Below, piece after piece: positions 1 through 8,459 of a stretch of DNA of 18,719 nt (position 1 is its first letter; each line of letters opens with the position of its first letter). A program made the translations under genes and the position numbers. The notes beneath the pieces were generated by a model. That model worked only from the letters and a program-made list of their open reading frames with translations. It was not told the DNA's origin and searched no databases. The stretch comes from Pseudomonadota bacterium (GTDB taxonomy: Bacteria; Pseudomonadota; Gammaproteobacteria; Steroidobacterales; Steroidobacteraceae). Location: positions 1 through 18,719 of the forward strand of contig CANGMU010000018.1 in the NCBI GenBank assembly GCA_947454665.1, in the 5' to 3' direction.

Positions 1-727
<727 letters not shown>

Positions 728-759
728 GGTCTCTCTCCAATCCGGTTTCGATTGGCGCC

Positions 760-789
760 ATTTTAGCACTCAGGTGGGCCGAGTGCTAA
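760..789 (-). promoter_or_regulatory. Candidate sigma-70-type promoter for rpoH, interleaved with CIRCE
   Basis: Reading the minus strand, TTAGCA (789-784) could serve as the -35 and TAAAAT (765-760) as the -10, separated by 18 bp. Both hexamers lie largely within the CIRCE arms, so bound HrcA would directly occlude polymerase. This predicts a transcription start near 753 and a short leader of roughly 25 nt containing the GGAGAGAG ribosome-binding site. The hexamers are imperfect and the assignment is by eye. Confidence 0.45.
763..789. promoter_or_regulatory. CIRCE operator (HrcA binding site) upstream of rpoH
   Basis: A perfect inverted repeat, TTAGCACTC at 763-771 and GAGTGCTAA at 781-789, separated by exactly nine bases. 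This is the canonical CIRCE consensus with no mismatch. CIRCE is the binding site of the HrcA repressor, best known in front of groESL and dnaK operons. Here it sits 36 bp upstream of the rpoH start codon and 14 bp downstream of the ftsX stop. HrcA therefore probably represses rpoH at normal temperature and releases it on heat shock. The hrcA gene itself is not in this window. Confidence 0.95.
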
Positions 790-803
790 GTGCGCTGGAC
801 CGC

Positions 804-1721
804 TTAGACGCGCGGCTCGATCCGCGCCAGATGACGCGCTGCGGAAACGAAGGCTCCGAGCCACCCCAGGCCGGCGCCCGCCGCCAGCAGCAGGCCCAGT
901 TGACCCAGGGAAGGGGTGGCGATGCGGAATTCGCTGCCGTAGGACTGGGCGAGCGTTGACACCGGCCCGGCCAGCAGGAAGCAGCCGACCAGCACCAGCA
1001 GGCTGGCCAGCGCCGCGCCCAGGGCGCCATAGAGCGCCCCCATGTACAGGAAGGGCCGGCGGACGAAGGCATTGCTGCCGCCGACCAGTTTCGTGATCTC
1101 GATCTCCGCGCGTCGGTTCAGGATCTCCAGCCGCACGGTATTGCTGATCACCGCGACAACGCCGGCGCCCAGCAGGACCGCCGTGCCCGCCAGGATGCGG
1201 CGGGCCAGGTCGAGGAGCGCGTTCAGGCGCTGGATCCAGTCCGTGTCGACCTGGATGATCTCGGCGTCTGGCCAGTCCGACAGCCGGGCCTTCAGGGCCG
1301 TGATGTCGTCCGCACTGCGCGAGTCGGGCGTCGGCTGCACGACCAGCACATGCGGCAGCGGATTGTCCGGCAGCGCGCCCAGCGCCTCGCCGAAGCCGCT
1401 GCCCTGTCGGAACTGCTCGAGCCCCTCGTCCGCCGTGATGAGCTTTACCTGCGCGATGCCGACCTGGTCTTTCAGTTCGGTCGCATGCTGTTTCACGGCG
1501 TCCAGCGTCGTGCCGCGCTTGAAGTAGACGGTCACGTCCACGGCGCTGGCGAAGTTGCCGCTGGCCGCGCGCACGCCGCTCACGAGCAGGCTGAGCGCAG
1601 CCGGCAGGGTGAGTGCGATGGCGATGACCAGCACGGTGAACGCGGTGCCGAAGGGCGCGCGCGCCAGGCGGCCGGCGGCGAAGAGCAGGGCCTGCAGGTG
1701 GCGACCGAGCCAGGCGCTCAT
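804..1721 (-). CDS. ftsX: Cell-division ABC transporter permease-like protein FtsX
   Basis: Inner-membrane partner of the ATPase FtsE. FtsEX acts at the septum to regulate periplasmic peptidoglycan hydrolases rather than to transport a solute. At 305 aa it has the expected topology: a first membrane helix around residues 24-47, a periplasmic domain of about 125 residues, then three helices near 178-196, 226-252 and 272-294. The conserved loop with ILNRRAEIEITKLVGGSNAFVRRPFL (200-225) after helix 2 is typical of FtsX. The GTG/ATG region gives a start at 1721 whose ATG overlaps the ftsE stop as ATGA, implying translational coupling. It is the last gene of the ftsY-ftsE-ftsX unit and is followed by the CIRCE/rpoH promoter region. 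Confidence 0.95.
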   Translation of the reverse strand: MSAWLGRHLQALLFAAGRLARAPFGTAFTVLVIAIALTLPAALSLLVSGVRAASGNFASAVDVTVYFKRGTTLDAVKQHATELKDQVGIAQVKLITADEGLEQFRQGSGFGEALGALPDNPLPHVLVVQPTPDSRSADDITALKARLSDWPDAEIIQVDTDWIQRLNALLDLARRILAGTAVLLGAGVVAVISNTVRLEILNRRAEIEITKLVGGSNAFVRRPFLYMGALYGALGAALASLLVLVGCFLLAGPVSTLAQSYGSEFRIATPSLGQLGLLLAAGAGLGWLGAFVSAARHLARIEPRV

Positions 1722-2368
1722 GCGATCCGCCCGCTGGCAATGTGGATTTCGCGCAGGCCGGATTCCTCCACGAGTCGCTGGTCGTGCGTGGCGACGACGA
1801 CGGCGACGCCGGCCTCGCTGAAGCGACGGAAGAGCTGCATCACATCGCGCGAGAGCTGTGGATCGAGATTGCCCGTGGGTTCGTCTGCGATGAGAAGCGG
1901 GGGGCGGGCGATGATCGCGCGCGCGATGCCGACGCGCTGTTGCTCGCCCACGGAAAGTTCCGGCGGCAGGGCCGCGATGCGATCGAGCAGACCCACCTGG
2001 TCCAGTGCCGCGCGCACGCGTTTGTCGATGTCACGCATCGGCACATGCGCGACGACCAGCGGCAGCGCCACGTTGTCGTAGACGCTGCGTTCCGGCAGCA
2101 GCATGTGGTCCTGGAAGACCATGCCGAGCTGGCGCCGGAAGGCGGGCACCTGCCTCGCGGGCAGCTTGGCGGTGTCCTTGCCGTTCACCGTGACCTGGCC
2201 ACGGGTCGGCCTTTCGAGCAGGGCGATGAGGCGCAGGATCGTGCTCTTGCCCGCGCCGGAGCGGCCGGTCAGGAACACCATCTCGCCGGCGCGCACGTCG
2301 AAGCTGACGCCTGCGATGGCCTCGCGGCCGTTCGGGTAGCGCTTGCCGACCTGCTCGAAACGGATCAT
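1718..2368 (-). CDS. ftsE: Cell-division ATP-binding protein FtsE
   Basis: Cytoplasmic ABC ATPase that pairs with FtsX at the divisome. The 216-aa length is standard. Walker A is GRSGAGKST at 35-43, the Q-loop is near FQDH (85-88), the ABC signature is LSVGEQQRVGIARA starting at 138, and Walker B is LLIADEPTGNLD at 158-169, followed by the switch His in VVVATHDQ. The signature has Val at the third position (LSVGEQ rather than the usual LSGGEQ); other ABC ATPases tolerate this, and the serine, glycine and glutamine remain. It overlaps ftsY upstream and ftsX downstream by ATGA, so the three genes are coupled in translation. Confidence 0.96.
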   Translation of the reverse strand: MIRFEQVGKRYPNGREAIAGVSFDVRAGEMVFLTGRSGAGKSTILRLIALLERPTRGQVTVNGKDTAKLPARQVPAFRRQLGMVFQDHMLLPERSVYDNVALPLVVAHVPMRDIDKRVRAALDQVGLLDRIAALPPELSVGEQQRVGIARAIIARPPLLIADEPTGNLDPQLSRDVMQLFRRFSEAGVAVVVATHDQRLVEESGLREIHIASGRIA

Positions 2369-3318
2369 GCGTCCCCGTCCTTGCGGTGGCTGCCGTCGCC
2401 GATCAGCACGCCGGCAAAGCCCTCGGCATCGAATTCGCCGAAGTCCTCGGCCTGTTCGCCGATGCCGATGAAGCGGATCGGCAGGCCCAGCTGCTTGGCG
2501 ATGGCGACGACGATGCCGCCGCGCGCCGTGCCGTCGAGCTTCGTCAGCACGAGGCCGGTCACGCCGACCGCGGCCTTGAATTCCTTCGCCTGCGCGAGCG
2601 CGTTCTGGCCCTGGTTCGCGTCCAGCACCAGCAGCACTTCATGCGGCGCCGTCGGGTCCACGCGCTGGATCACGCGCTTGACCTTCTTGAGCTCCTCCAT
2701 GAGGTGCGACTGGCTGTGCAGGCGGCCCGCGGTATCCGCGAGCATCACGTCCATGCCACGTGCCTGGGCGGCCTTCAGGGCATCGAAGACGACGGCGCCC
2801 GGGTCCGCGCCCGATTCCTGCTGCACGATCACCGCGCCGCTGCGCTGGGCCCAGATGTCGAGCTGCTCGCTGGCGGCTGCGCGGAAGGTGTCGCCCGCGG
2901 CGAGCATCACCTTGTGGCCCTCGCGCGAAAGGCGCGTGGCGAGCTTGCCGATGGAGGTCGTCTTGCCCGAGCCGTTCACGCCCACGACCATCACGACGTA
3001 AGGCTTGTGCGCGCGGTCGATGGCCAGCGGTTTCGCGCAGGGGGCGAGGATCTTTGCGAGGTCGTCGCGCAGCGCGTTGAGCAGCGCATCCACGTCGCTC
3101 AGTTCATGGCGCGCCACGCGCGCCCGCAAGTCTTCGAGGATCTGCGCCGTGGCCTCGGCGCCGACGTCGGCGGTGATGAGCCGCATCTCCAGGTCGTCGA
3201 GCAGCTCGGCATCGATCTTGCGACCGCTGAACAGGCTGCGCAGTTCGTCCGACAGCTTCGTGGTGCTGCGGACGAGGCGGGCCTTCAGGCGGCCGAAGAA
3301 ACCGGGGCTGTCGGACAT
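2365..3318 (-). CDS. ftsY: Signal recognition particle receptor FtsY
   Basis: GTPase that docks the signal recognition particle at the inner membrane for co-translational insertion of membrane proteins. 317 aa: the N domain spans about 15-90 and the GTPase G domain follows, with G1 GVNGSGKTT (113-121), the DTFRAAASEQL box (143-153), G3 DTAGR (195-199) and G4 TKLDG (259-263). The acidic A domain that makes E. coli FtsY much longer is nearly absent here, leaving only a short N-terminal amphipathic stretch (FFGRLKARLVRS), which is common in compact FtsY proteins. It is first in the ftsY-ftsE-ftsX unit and is transcribed divergently from rsmD across 53 bp. No strong ribosome-binding site is visible before ATG 3318. 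Confidence 0.96.
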   Translation of the reverse strand: MSDSPGFFGRLKARLVRSTTKLSDELRSLFSGRKIDAELLDDLEMRLITADVGAEATAQILEDLRARVARHELSDVDALLNALRDDLAKILAPCAKPLAIDRAHKPYVVMVVGVNGSGKTTSIGKLATRLSREGHKVMLAAGDTFRAAASEQLDIWAQRSGAVIVQQESGADPGAVVFDALKAAQARGMDVMLADTAGRLHSQSHLMEELKKVKRVIQRVDPTAPHEVLLVLDANQGQNALAQAKEFKAAVGVTGLVLTKLDGTARGGIVVAIAKQLGLPIRFIGIGEQAEDFGEFDAEGFAGVLIGDGSHRKDGDA

Positions 3319-3351
3319 CGGGCGGGAACTCGGGGAGGTGGGGCGGGCCTG

Positions 3352-3360
3352 TATTGTAAT
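3352..3360. promoter_or_regulatory. Overlapping divergent -10-like elements between ftsY and rsmD
   Basis: The 53-bp divergent spacer is GC-rich except for one AT-rich island, TATTGTAAT. On the minus strand it reads TACAAT (3358-3353), a close match to TATAAT facing ftsY; on the plus strand TGTAAT (3355-3360) faces rsmD, about 11 bp before its start. I find no convincing -35 for either direction. If the plus-strand call is right, the rsmD leader would be only a few bases long. Confidence 0.3.
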
Positions 3361-3371
3361 AGGCTTGCGCG

Positions 3372-3959
3372 ATGAAATCGGGCAAGCAGGGCGGCACGCG
3401 CGAATTGCGCATCATCGGCGGCACGAACCGGGGCAGGAAACTGCGGTTTCCGGAGGGCGTGGCGATCCGACCGACGCCGGACCGGGTCCGCGAGACGCTC
3501 TTCAACTGGCTGCAGCCGATGATCCACGGCGCACGCTGCCTGGATCTTTTCGCCGGCAGCGGTGCGCTGGGGCTCGAGGCGCTCTCCCGCGGCGCCTCGC
3601 GTGCGGTCTTCGTCGATGCGAACCGCGAGGCCCTGGCCGCCATCCGCGCCACCGCGGACCAGTTCGACGCGCAGGGCGCCGAGTGCGTGCAGGCTGACGC
3701 GCTGGCCTTCCTGAAGTCGCCTGGTGGTCCCTTTGACGTCGTGTTCCTCGATCCACCCTTCGACACCGGCCTGCTCGAAGGCGCGATGAAGCGGCTGGCG
3801 AACTCCGGCTGCCTGGCTGAAAACGCCTATATCTATGTCGAGTTGCCCCGTACGAGCACGCTGCCTGCCTTGCCTGCCGGCTGGCATCCACACCGCGACG
3901 GGAAAGCGGGAGAGGTCGGGTATCATCTTTTCCGTCACCAATCCGCGAGCCTGACATGA
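3372..3959 (+). CDS. rsmD: 16S rRNA (guanine-966 N2)-methyltransferase RsmD
   Basis: SAM-dependent enzyme that methylates G966 of 16S rRNA in the small ribosomal subunit. At 195 aa it matches the family. Key pieces are the N-terminal RIIGGTNRGRKL (13-24), RPTPDRVRETLFNWL (33-47), the SAM-binding DLFAGSGALGLEALSRGA (58-75) and the catalytic DPPF (127-130), the RsmD form of the N/DPPY/F motif. No good ribosome-binding site precedes ATG 3372; the start is chosen because the protein begins just before the conserved core. The stop overlaps the coaD start as ATGA. The ftsY-rsmD-coaD arrangement is widely conserved in gammaproteobacteria, although a pitrilysin-type protease often found between ftsY and rsmD is missing here. 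Confidence 0.95.
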   Translation: MKSGKQGGTRELRIIGGTNRGRKLRFPEGVAIRPTPDRVRETLFNWLQPMIHGARCLDLFAGSGALGLEALSRGASRAVFVDANREALAAIRATADQFDAQGAECVQADALAFLKSPGGPFDVVFLDPPFDTGLLEGAMKRLANSGCLAENAYIYVELPRTSTLPALPAGWHPHRDGKAGEVGYHLFRHQSASLT

Positions 3960-4438
3960 CGCGCAAGGCCGTCTATCCCGGCACCTTCGATCCGATCACC
4001 AACGGCCACACGGACCTGGTTCGTCGCGCCGCGGGTGTCTTCGATCACGTGGTCGTCGCCATCGCGGCCAACCCCGGCAAGACGCCGATGTTCACGCTGG
4101 AAGAGCGCGTGGACCTTGCGACCCGAGTGCTGGCCGGCATCCCCAACGTCGAGGTCTGCGGTTACACGGGGCTCACGGTCGACTTCGCGCGTGCCCGTGG
4201 CTGCACGGTCGTCGTGCGCGGCCTGCGTGCCGTGTCGGACTTCGAGTTCGAATTCCAGCTGGCGAACATGTCGCGTCACCTGTGCCCCGAGCTGGAATCC
4301 GTGTTCCTGACGCCCAAGGAACAGTTCACCTTCATTTCCTCAACGCTGATCCGCGAGATCGCGCTGTACGGCGGACCGGTGGACGAATTCGTCGATCCGC
4401 TCGTCGCGGTCGAGCTGCGCAAGAAGAAACGCCCATGA
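3956..4438 (+). CDS. coaD: Phosphopantetheine adenylyltransferase CoaD
   Basis: Catalyses the penultimate step of coenzyme A synthesis: ATP plus 4'-phosphopantetheine gives dephospho-CoA and pyrophosphate. At 160 aa it is typical in length. The nucleotidyltransferase motif T/HxGH is seen in PGTFDPITNGH (8-18), the substrate-binding segment is RGLRAVSDFEFE (88-99), and the second ATP-binding motif is ISSTLIR (127-133). The start overlaps rsmD by 4 bp (ATGA), and its own stop overlaps the start of the following gamma-glutamyltransferase gene in the same way, so rsmD, coaD and ggt look like one coupled transcript. Confidence 0.97.
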   Translation: MTRKAVYPGTFDPITNGHTDLVRRAAGVFDHVVVAIAANPGKTPMFTLEERVDLATRVLAGIPNVEVCGYTGLTVDFARARGCTVVVRGLRAVSDFEFEFQLANMSRHLCPELESVFLTPKEQFTFISSTLIREIALYGGPVDEFVDPLVAVELRKKKRP

Positions 4439-6144
4439 TCCTGATGAACCTGCCGTCCGCGCGTCGCCCCGTGCTGCGCGCCTTGGTCCTCCTGTCGGTG
4501 TGTGCGCCGCTGGCGCTGCAGCCGCTGTGCGCGGCGGATGCCGTGCCGGGCAAGGCCGCGATCGCGAGCGCGCATCCGCTGGCGACGGCTGCGGGCCTGG
4601 AGGTGCTGCGCAAGGGCGGCAATGCCTTCGATGCGGCTGTGGCTGTCAGCGCCGCGCTGGCTGTCGTCGAGCCAAGCGGTTCGGGCCTGTCGGGCGGCGG
4701 ACTCTTCCTGCTGCACAAGGCGGCCGATGGCCGCAACGTCATCATCGACGCACGTGAAGTGGCCCCGAAGGCCGCGACGCGCGACATGTATCTCGATGCC
4801 AAGGGCGAGCCGATCCGCGGTGCGTCGACCAACACGGCGCTCGCCGCGGGCGTGCCGGGTGAACCGGCTGGCCTCGCGCTGTTGCAGTCCAAGTACGGTC
4901 GCCTGGCGGCCAAGGACAGCCTCGCCCCCGCGATCCGTCTCGCGAAGGACGGATTCGAACTCTATCCGCGCCTGCAGGCGGGCCTGTCGTTCAAGAAAGC
5001 GCAGATCGCGAAGGTGCCCGAGGGCGCGAAGATCTTCCTCGATGCCAAGGGCGAGGCGCTGCCGGTCGGCACGCGCCTGAAGCAGCCGCAGCTCGCGCGC
5101 ACGTTGCAGACCCTGTCCGACGAAGGCTTCGCCGCCTTTTACACCGGCAAGCTGTCACAGCAGCTCGTGAAGGGCATCCGCGAGATCGGCGGCATCTGGA
5201 CCGCCGAAGACCTCGCTGGCTATCGCGCGATCGAGCGCGAGCCGATCGTGGGCCACTATCGAGGCGTCACGCTCATTTCAGCGCCGCCACCGTCGTCGGG
5301 CGGCATTGCGCTGGTCGAGGCGCTGAACGTGCTGGAAGGCTTTGACCTTGCGAAGCTCGATGCCACGACGCGTCGCCATGTGATCGTCGAAGCAATGCGT
5401 CGTGCCGCGCGCGATCGCGCCGTGTACCTGGGTGATTCTGCCTTCACCGACGTGCCGACTGCGCTGCTCACCGACAAGACCTATGCCGCGGGCCTTCGCA
5501 CGTCGATCCGCCTCGACAAGGCCACGCCAAGCAGCATGCTCGCCGATGCGCCCGAATCGCGCAGCGGCCCGAACACGACGCACTTCTCGATCGTGGATGC
5601 CGAAGGCAACCGCGTGGCAGGCACGATCACGTTGAACGCCGGCTTCGGAACCGGCCTCGTGATCCCGGGCACCGGGCTCCTGCTCAACAACCAGATGGAC
5701 GACTTCTCCATCAAGCCTGGTGTGCCGAACATCTATGGCCTGGTCGGTGCCGCGGCGAACGAGATCGCGCCAGGCAAGCGCATGCTGTCGTCGGTTACGC
5801 CGACTTTCGTCGAAGGCCCGCGCGGCTTCATGGTGGTTGGCTCGCCCGGTGGCAGCGTCATCACCGGCGCCGTGCTGCTGGCGACGTTGAACTGGATCGA
5901 CGGAAAGAACGCGCAGGAGATCGTGGCTGCGCCGCGCATCCATCATCAGTACCAACCCGACCAACTGATGTACGAAGAGGCGGCACTCGACGCGGCCGGT
6001 GTCGAAGCCTTGCAGAAGCTGGGTCACCAGCTGCGCAAGCGCGAGACCTGGGGCAACCTGCAGGTGGTGACGTATGACGCCGCGACCGGTGCGCTCAACG
6101 CGGCGTCGGACCCGCGGGGCGTCGGCACCGCGGGCCTGTACTGA
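4435..6144 (+). CDS. ggt: Gamma-glutamyltransferase (glutathione hydrolase) precursor
   Basis: Periplasmic N-terminal-nucleophile hydrolase that cleaves the gamma-glutamyl bond of glutathione and related peptides or transfers it to acceptors. From ATG 4435 the product is 569 aa, close to E. coli Ggt (580). It has a signal peptide of about 32 residues (RRPVLRALVLLSVCAPLAL, then a likely cut after LCA). The autoprocessing site is NTTHFSIVD, making Thr381 the probable nucleophile and new N-terminus of a 189-residue small subunit. The oxyanion-type GSPGGSVITGA follows, and the large subunit carries the N-terminal GGNAFDAAVA. The start was chosen because its ATG overlaps the coaD stop as ATGA; ATG 4444 is an alternative that also leaves a signal peptide. 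Placement behind coaD is unusual. It could equally be a Ggt-like acylase; I see nothing that separates the two. Confidence 0.93.
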   Translation: MILMNLPSARRPVLRALVLLSVCAPLALQPLCAADAVPGKAAIASAHPLATAAGLEVLRKGGNAFDAAVAVSAALAVVEPSGSGLSGGGLFLLHKAADGRNVIIDAREVAPKAATRDMYLDAKGEPIRGASTNTALAAGVPGEPAGLALLQSKYGRLAAKDSLAPAIRLAKDGFELYPRLQAGLSFKKAQIAKVPEGAKIFLDAKGEALPVGTRLKQPQLARTLQTLSDEGFAAFYTGKLSQQLVKGIREIGGIWTAEDLAGYRAIEREPIVGHYRGVTLISAPPPSSGGIALVEALNVLEGFDLAKLDATTRRHVIVEAMRRAARDRAVYLGDSAFTDVPTALLTDKTYAAGLRTSIRLDKATPSSMLADAPESRSGPNTTHFSIVDAEGNRVAGTITLNAGFGTGLVIPGTGLLLNNQMDDFSIKPGVPNIYGLVGAAANEIAPGKRMLSSVTPTFVEGPRGFMVVGSPGGSVITGAVLLATLNWIDGKNAQEIVAAPRIHHQYQPDQLMYEEAALDAAGVEALQKLGHQLRKRETWGNLQVVTYDAATGALNAASDPRGVGTAGLY

Positions 6145-6238
6145 CCGTCTCTACAGGCCGGGTTTCCCGCGAGTCCACTCCGCAGTTACCCTGATGCCGC
6201 CAGCGCGTCGGTGAAGCGACAGTATCAGGATGCGGAAG

Positions 6239-7729
6239 ATGACCCAGTCAGCGGTGTGGTGGAAGGTGGCGGTGTTGTTCGCGGCCGGGGCCGTGCAGGC
6301 CGCTGGCGGCATGGCAGCGCCATCGACGTCGGCACAGGACGCGGCGCTGCTGCAGGCGGCCTACGAAGGTGACGCCGACCGCGTGACCCGCTTGCTGCAG
6401 GCCGGTGCGAACCCTCGTTTCGCCAATGCCTTCGGCGCTTCGCCGATGGGTGAGGCGGCAAGGCGCGGAGATGCGGCCGTGCTGCAGCGCCTGCTCAAGG
6501 CCGGCGCGGATCCTGAGTCCAAGAATCCTGAAGGCCAGACGGCGCTGATGTCCGTTGCTCGTACGGGCAATATCGACGCGGCGACGGTCCTGCTTTCCCA
6601 CGGCGCAAAGATCGATGCGCGTGAAGCCTGGGGTGGGCAGACGGCGCTCATCTGGGCCGCGGCACAAGGGCAGTCCGAGATGGTCCGCTTCCTGATTTCA
6701 AAGGGCGCGGATGTGAACGCCCGTGCCACCGTGCGCGAATGGGCTCGCCGCATTACGGCGGAGGGCCGTCCGAAGGACATGAATCGCGGTGGCCTCACGT
6801 CACTGCTCTATGCCGCACGCGAAGGTCACGAAGACAGCATCAAGGCGCTTGTCGCCGGCAAGGCCGACCTCAACCTGGCTGATCCGGACGGCATGACGCC
6901 GCTGGTGCTGGCGCTGATGAACGGCCATTGGAACAGCGCACGGCTGCTGATCGAATCCGGCGCCGACGTGAACCAATGGGACCTCTATGGCCAGTCGCCG
7001 CTGTATGTCGCCGTCGATATCAAGACGATCGAGTCCGGCGGTCGCATCGAGCTGCCGACCTACGACCGGAACACGCCAGATGACATCGTCACACTGCTGC
7101 TCGACAAGGGCGCCAATCCGAACCTGCAGTTGAAGCTGCGTCCGCCCTTCCGCAACGTGCCGCAGGACCGCCTGGCCGACCCGATGCTCACCACCGGCGC
7201 CACGCCGCTGCTGCGCGCCGCGAAGGCTGGCGATGCGGCGTCGGTGAAGCAGTTGCTGGACCATGGCGCGCTCGTCGATCTGCCCAACGTCCTGGGCCAC
7301 ACGCCGCTGATGGCGGCAGCCGGCTCGGGCCGCGGCAACGTGCCGACGCGTGGTCGTTCGAAGACCGAGGCGCAGGCGCTGGAAACCATCAAGCTGTTGA
7401 AGGCGGCTGGTGCGAATCCGAACGCGCGTGCGGTTGATGGCGACACGGCCGTGCATGGCGCTGCCATCAAGGGCTGGAACGAGGTCGTCAGGCTGCTGGC
7501 CAGCTATGGCGTGAACCTCGACATCGCGGACAAGGACGGCATGACGCCGATCGACTATGCGCTGGCGCGTTATCCGGCGACCTATCTCGAGGCCAAGCCG
7601 CCGGCCCGCGAAGCGACGGCTGTGTTGCTGCGCGAACTCGGCGCGAAGAAAGAAACGCCGAACCCGCCGAAGTGGCCGCCGGTCGGCGTGCCGCAATCCA
7701 CGGCGCAGGTGCCCAAGCTCACGGACTGA
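6239..7729 (+). CDS. Exported ankyrin-repeat protein
   Basis: About 496 aa, made of a signal peptide (MTQSAVWWKVAVLFAAGAVQA) followed by roughly nine ankyrin repeats of the form DGxTPLxxAAxxGxxxxVxxLLxxGADxN, so it is probably a periplasmic protein-binding scaffold. The repeat array is interrupted by three inserts: one with VREWARRITAEGRPKDMNRGG, one with IESGGRIELPTYDRN plus LKLRPPFRNVPQDRLADP, and one with GRGNVPTRGRSKTEAQ. The last 25 residues are proline-rich. The start was set at 6239 because AGGA lies 8 bases upstream; ATG 6230 in the same frame has no spaced ribosome-binding site but would give a more basic N-terminus (MRK). Its tail overlaps the convergent TetR gene by 11 bp. Partner unknown. 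Confidence 0.9.
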   Translation: MTQSAVWWKVAVLFAAGAVQAAGGMAAPSTSAQDAALLQAAYEGDADRVTRLLQAGANPRFANAFGASPMGEAARRGDAAVLQRLLKAGADPESKNPEGQTALMSVARTGNIDAATVLLSHGAKIDAREAWGGQTALIWAAAQGQSEMVRFLISKGADVNARATVREWARRITAEGRPKDMNRGGLTSLLYAAREGHEDSIKALVAGKADLNLADPDGMTPLVLALMNGHWNSARLLIESGADVNQWDLYGQSPLYVAVDIKTIESGGRIELPTYDRNTPDDIVTLLLDKGANPNLQLKLRPPFRNVPQDRLADPMLTTGATPLLRAAKAGDAASVKQLLDHGALVDLPNVLGHTPLMAAAGSGRGNVPTRGRSKTEAQALETIKLLKAAGANPNARAVDGDTAVHGAAIKGWNEVVRLLASYGVNLDIADKDGMTPIDYALARYPATYLEAKPPAREATAVLLRELGAKKETPNPPKWPPVGVPQSTAQVPKLTD

Positions 7730-8393
7730 CGGGCTTCGAGCCTGCCCGCAGGCCCGCAATCGCCAGGCTGATCAGTTCATCGCGCAGGGGTTCGTCGCGT
7801 CCGTCGACCTCATTGCCCCGCAAGGGGAACAGCCCCATCGCGTGCGCCCGGAGGCGCAACTCGTCCGCTGCGCCCGCGAGCAGCTGCAGTCGCAGCTGCA
7901 GGGCATCGCGCGACAGGTGCGGCAACAAGGCCAGCAGCGGTTCCTGCGATTCCTCCACGCTGCGGTTGATCCGCGCCACCACGTGCTGGCGCAGACCCGG
8001 ATCCAGCTGCGGCATCAAGGTGCGGATCACCGTTCGCGCCGGGCCGGCGTGCCAGATGGCCTGCGTACGCCACAAGGGTTCGAGGTATGCCGCCACCAGG
8101 GCTTCCAGGCGCGCGGCCTTGCCGCGGACCTTCAGGGCCTCCTTCACCCGCGACTCCCGCGCATCGCAGACCGTGTCGACATTGAGTTTGACCAATTGCG
8201 CGAGCAGGGCTTCCAGTCCACCGAAATGATAGGAAATCAGGGCTGAATTGAGGCCTGAGACGCGGGCGATCGCGCGGATGGTGATGGCCGGTGCGCCTTC
8301 GCGCAGCACGATGTCCTCGGCGGCTGCGAGCAGGCGATCGGGGGCGGAAATGGGTCCATCCGACGTGCGTTGTTGCGATGCGGTAGCTGTCAT
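7719..8393 (-). CDS. TetR family transcriptional repressor
   Basis: 224 aa with an N-terminal TetR DNA-binding domain at about 17-65: LLAAAEDIVLREGAPAITIRAIARVSGLNSALISYHFGGLEALL, whose NSALISYHFGG is the recognition-helix region. The C-terminal half is all-helical ligand and dimerisation domain and does not identify a ligand. It is divergent from an AraC-type gene, and the 99-bp spacer contains a palindrome with TTTAATC/GATTAAA arms 27 bp from its start codon, so it likely represses itself and perhaps the araC-type gene. Its 3' end runs 11 bp into the ankyrin gene from the other strand. Ligand unknown; given the neighbouring aromatic-cleavage locus, a phenolic compound is a guess. Confidence 0.92.
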   Translation of the reverse strand: MTATASQQRTSDGPISAPDRLLAAAEDIVLREGAPAITIRAIARVSGLNSALISYHFGGLEALLAQLVKLNVDTVCDARESRVKEALKVRGKAARLEALVAAYLEPLWRTQAIWHAGPARTVIRTLMPQLDPGLRQHVVARINRSVEESQEPLLALLPHLSRDALQLRLQLLAGAADELRLRAHAMGLFPLRGNEVDGRDEPLRDELISLAIAGLRAGSKPVSP

Positions 8394-8419
8394 GGCTTGC
8401 TTTTCGAGGTGCGTCGAAT

Positions 8420-8437
8420 TTTAATCGCTAGATTAAA
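8420..8437. promoter_or_regulatory. Palindromic operator candidate between tetR- and araC-type genes
   Basis: TTTAATC (8420-8426), four-base spacer GCTA, GATTAAA (8431-8437): perfect 7-bp arms in an AT-rich island within GC-rich DNA. Size and position fit a TetR-family operator. On the minus strand the overlapping TAAAAT could be the -10 of the tetR-type gene, which would make this an autorepression site. Confidence 0.65.
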
Positions 8438-8448
8438 CCAATGCGTTA

Positions 8449-8459
8449 CGGAATTTCCG
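8449..8459. promoter_or_regulatory. Short palindrome in the araC-type leader
   Basis: CGGAA-T-TTCCG, a perfect 5+1+5 inverted repeat, 33 bp before the AraC-type start codon and 11 bp from the larger palindrome. It could be a second regulator site, but it is short enough to occur by chance. Confidence 0.25.

Noticed and set aside
1742..3001. 419-codon plus-strand open frame opposite ftsE and ftsY
   Set aside because: A shadow of two strongly supported genes; low-complexity Ala/Arg/His composition and no start context.
6190..6229. CCTGAT ... ATCAGG inverted repeat before the ankyrin gene
   Set aside because: Six-base arms with a 28-base loop and no supporting pairing; it has neither the U-tract of a terminator nor a convincing regulatory geometry.
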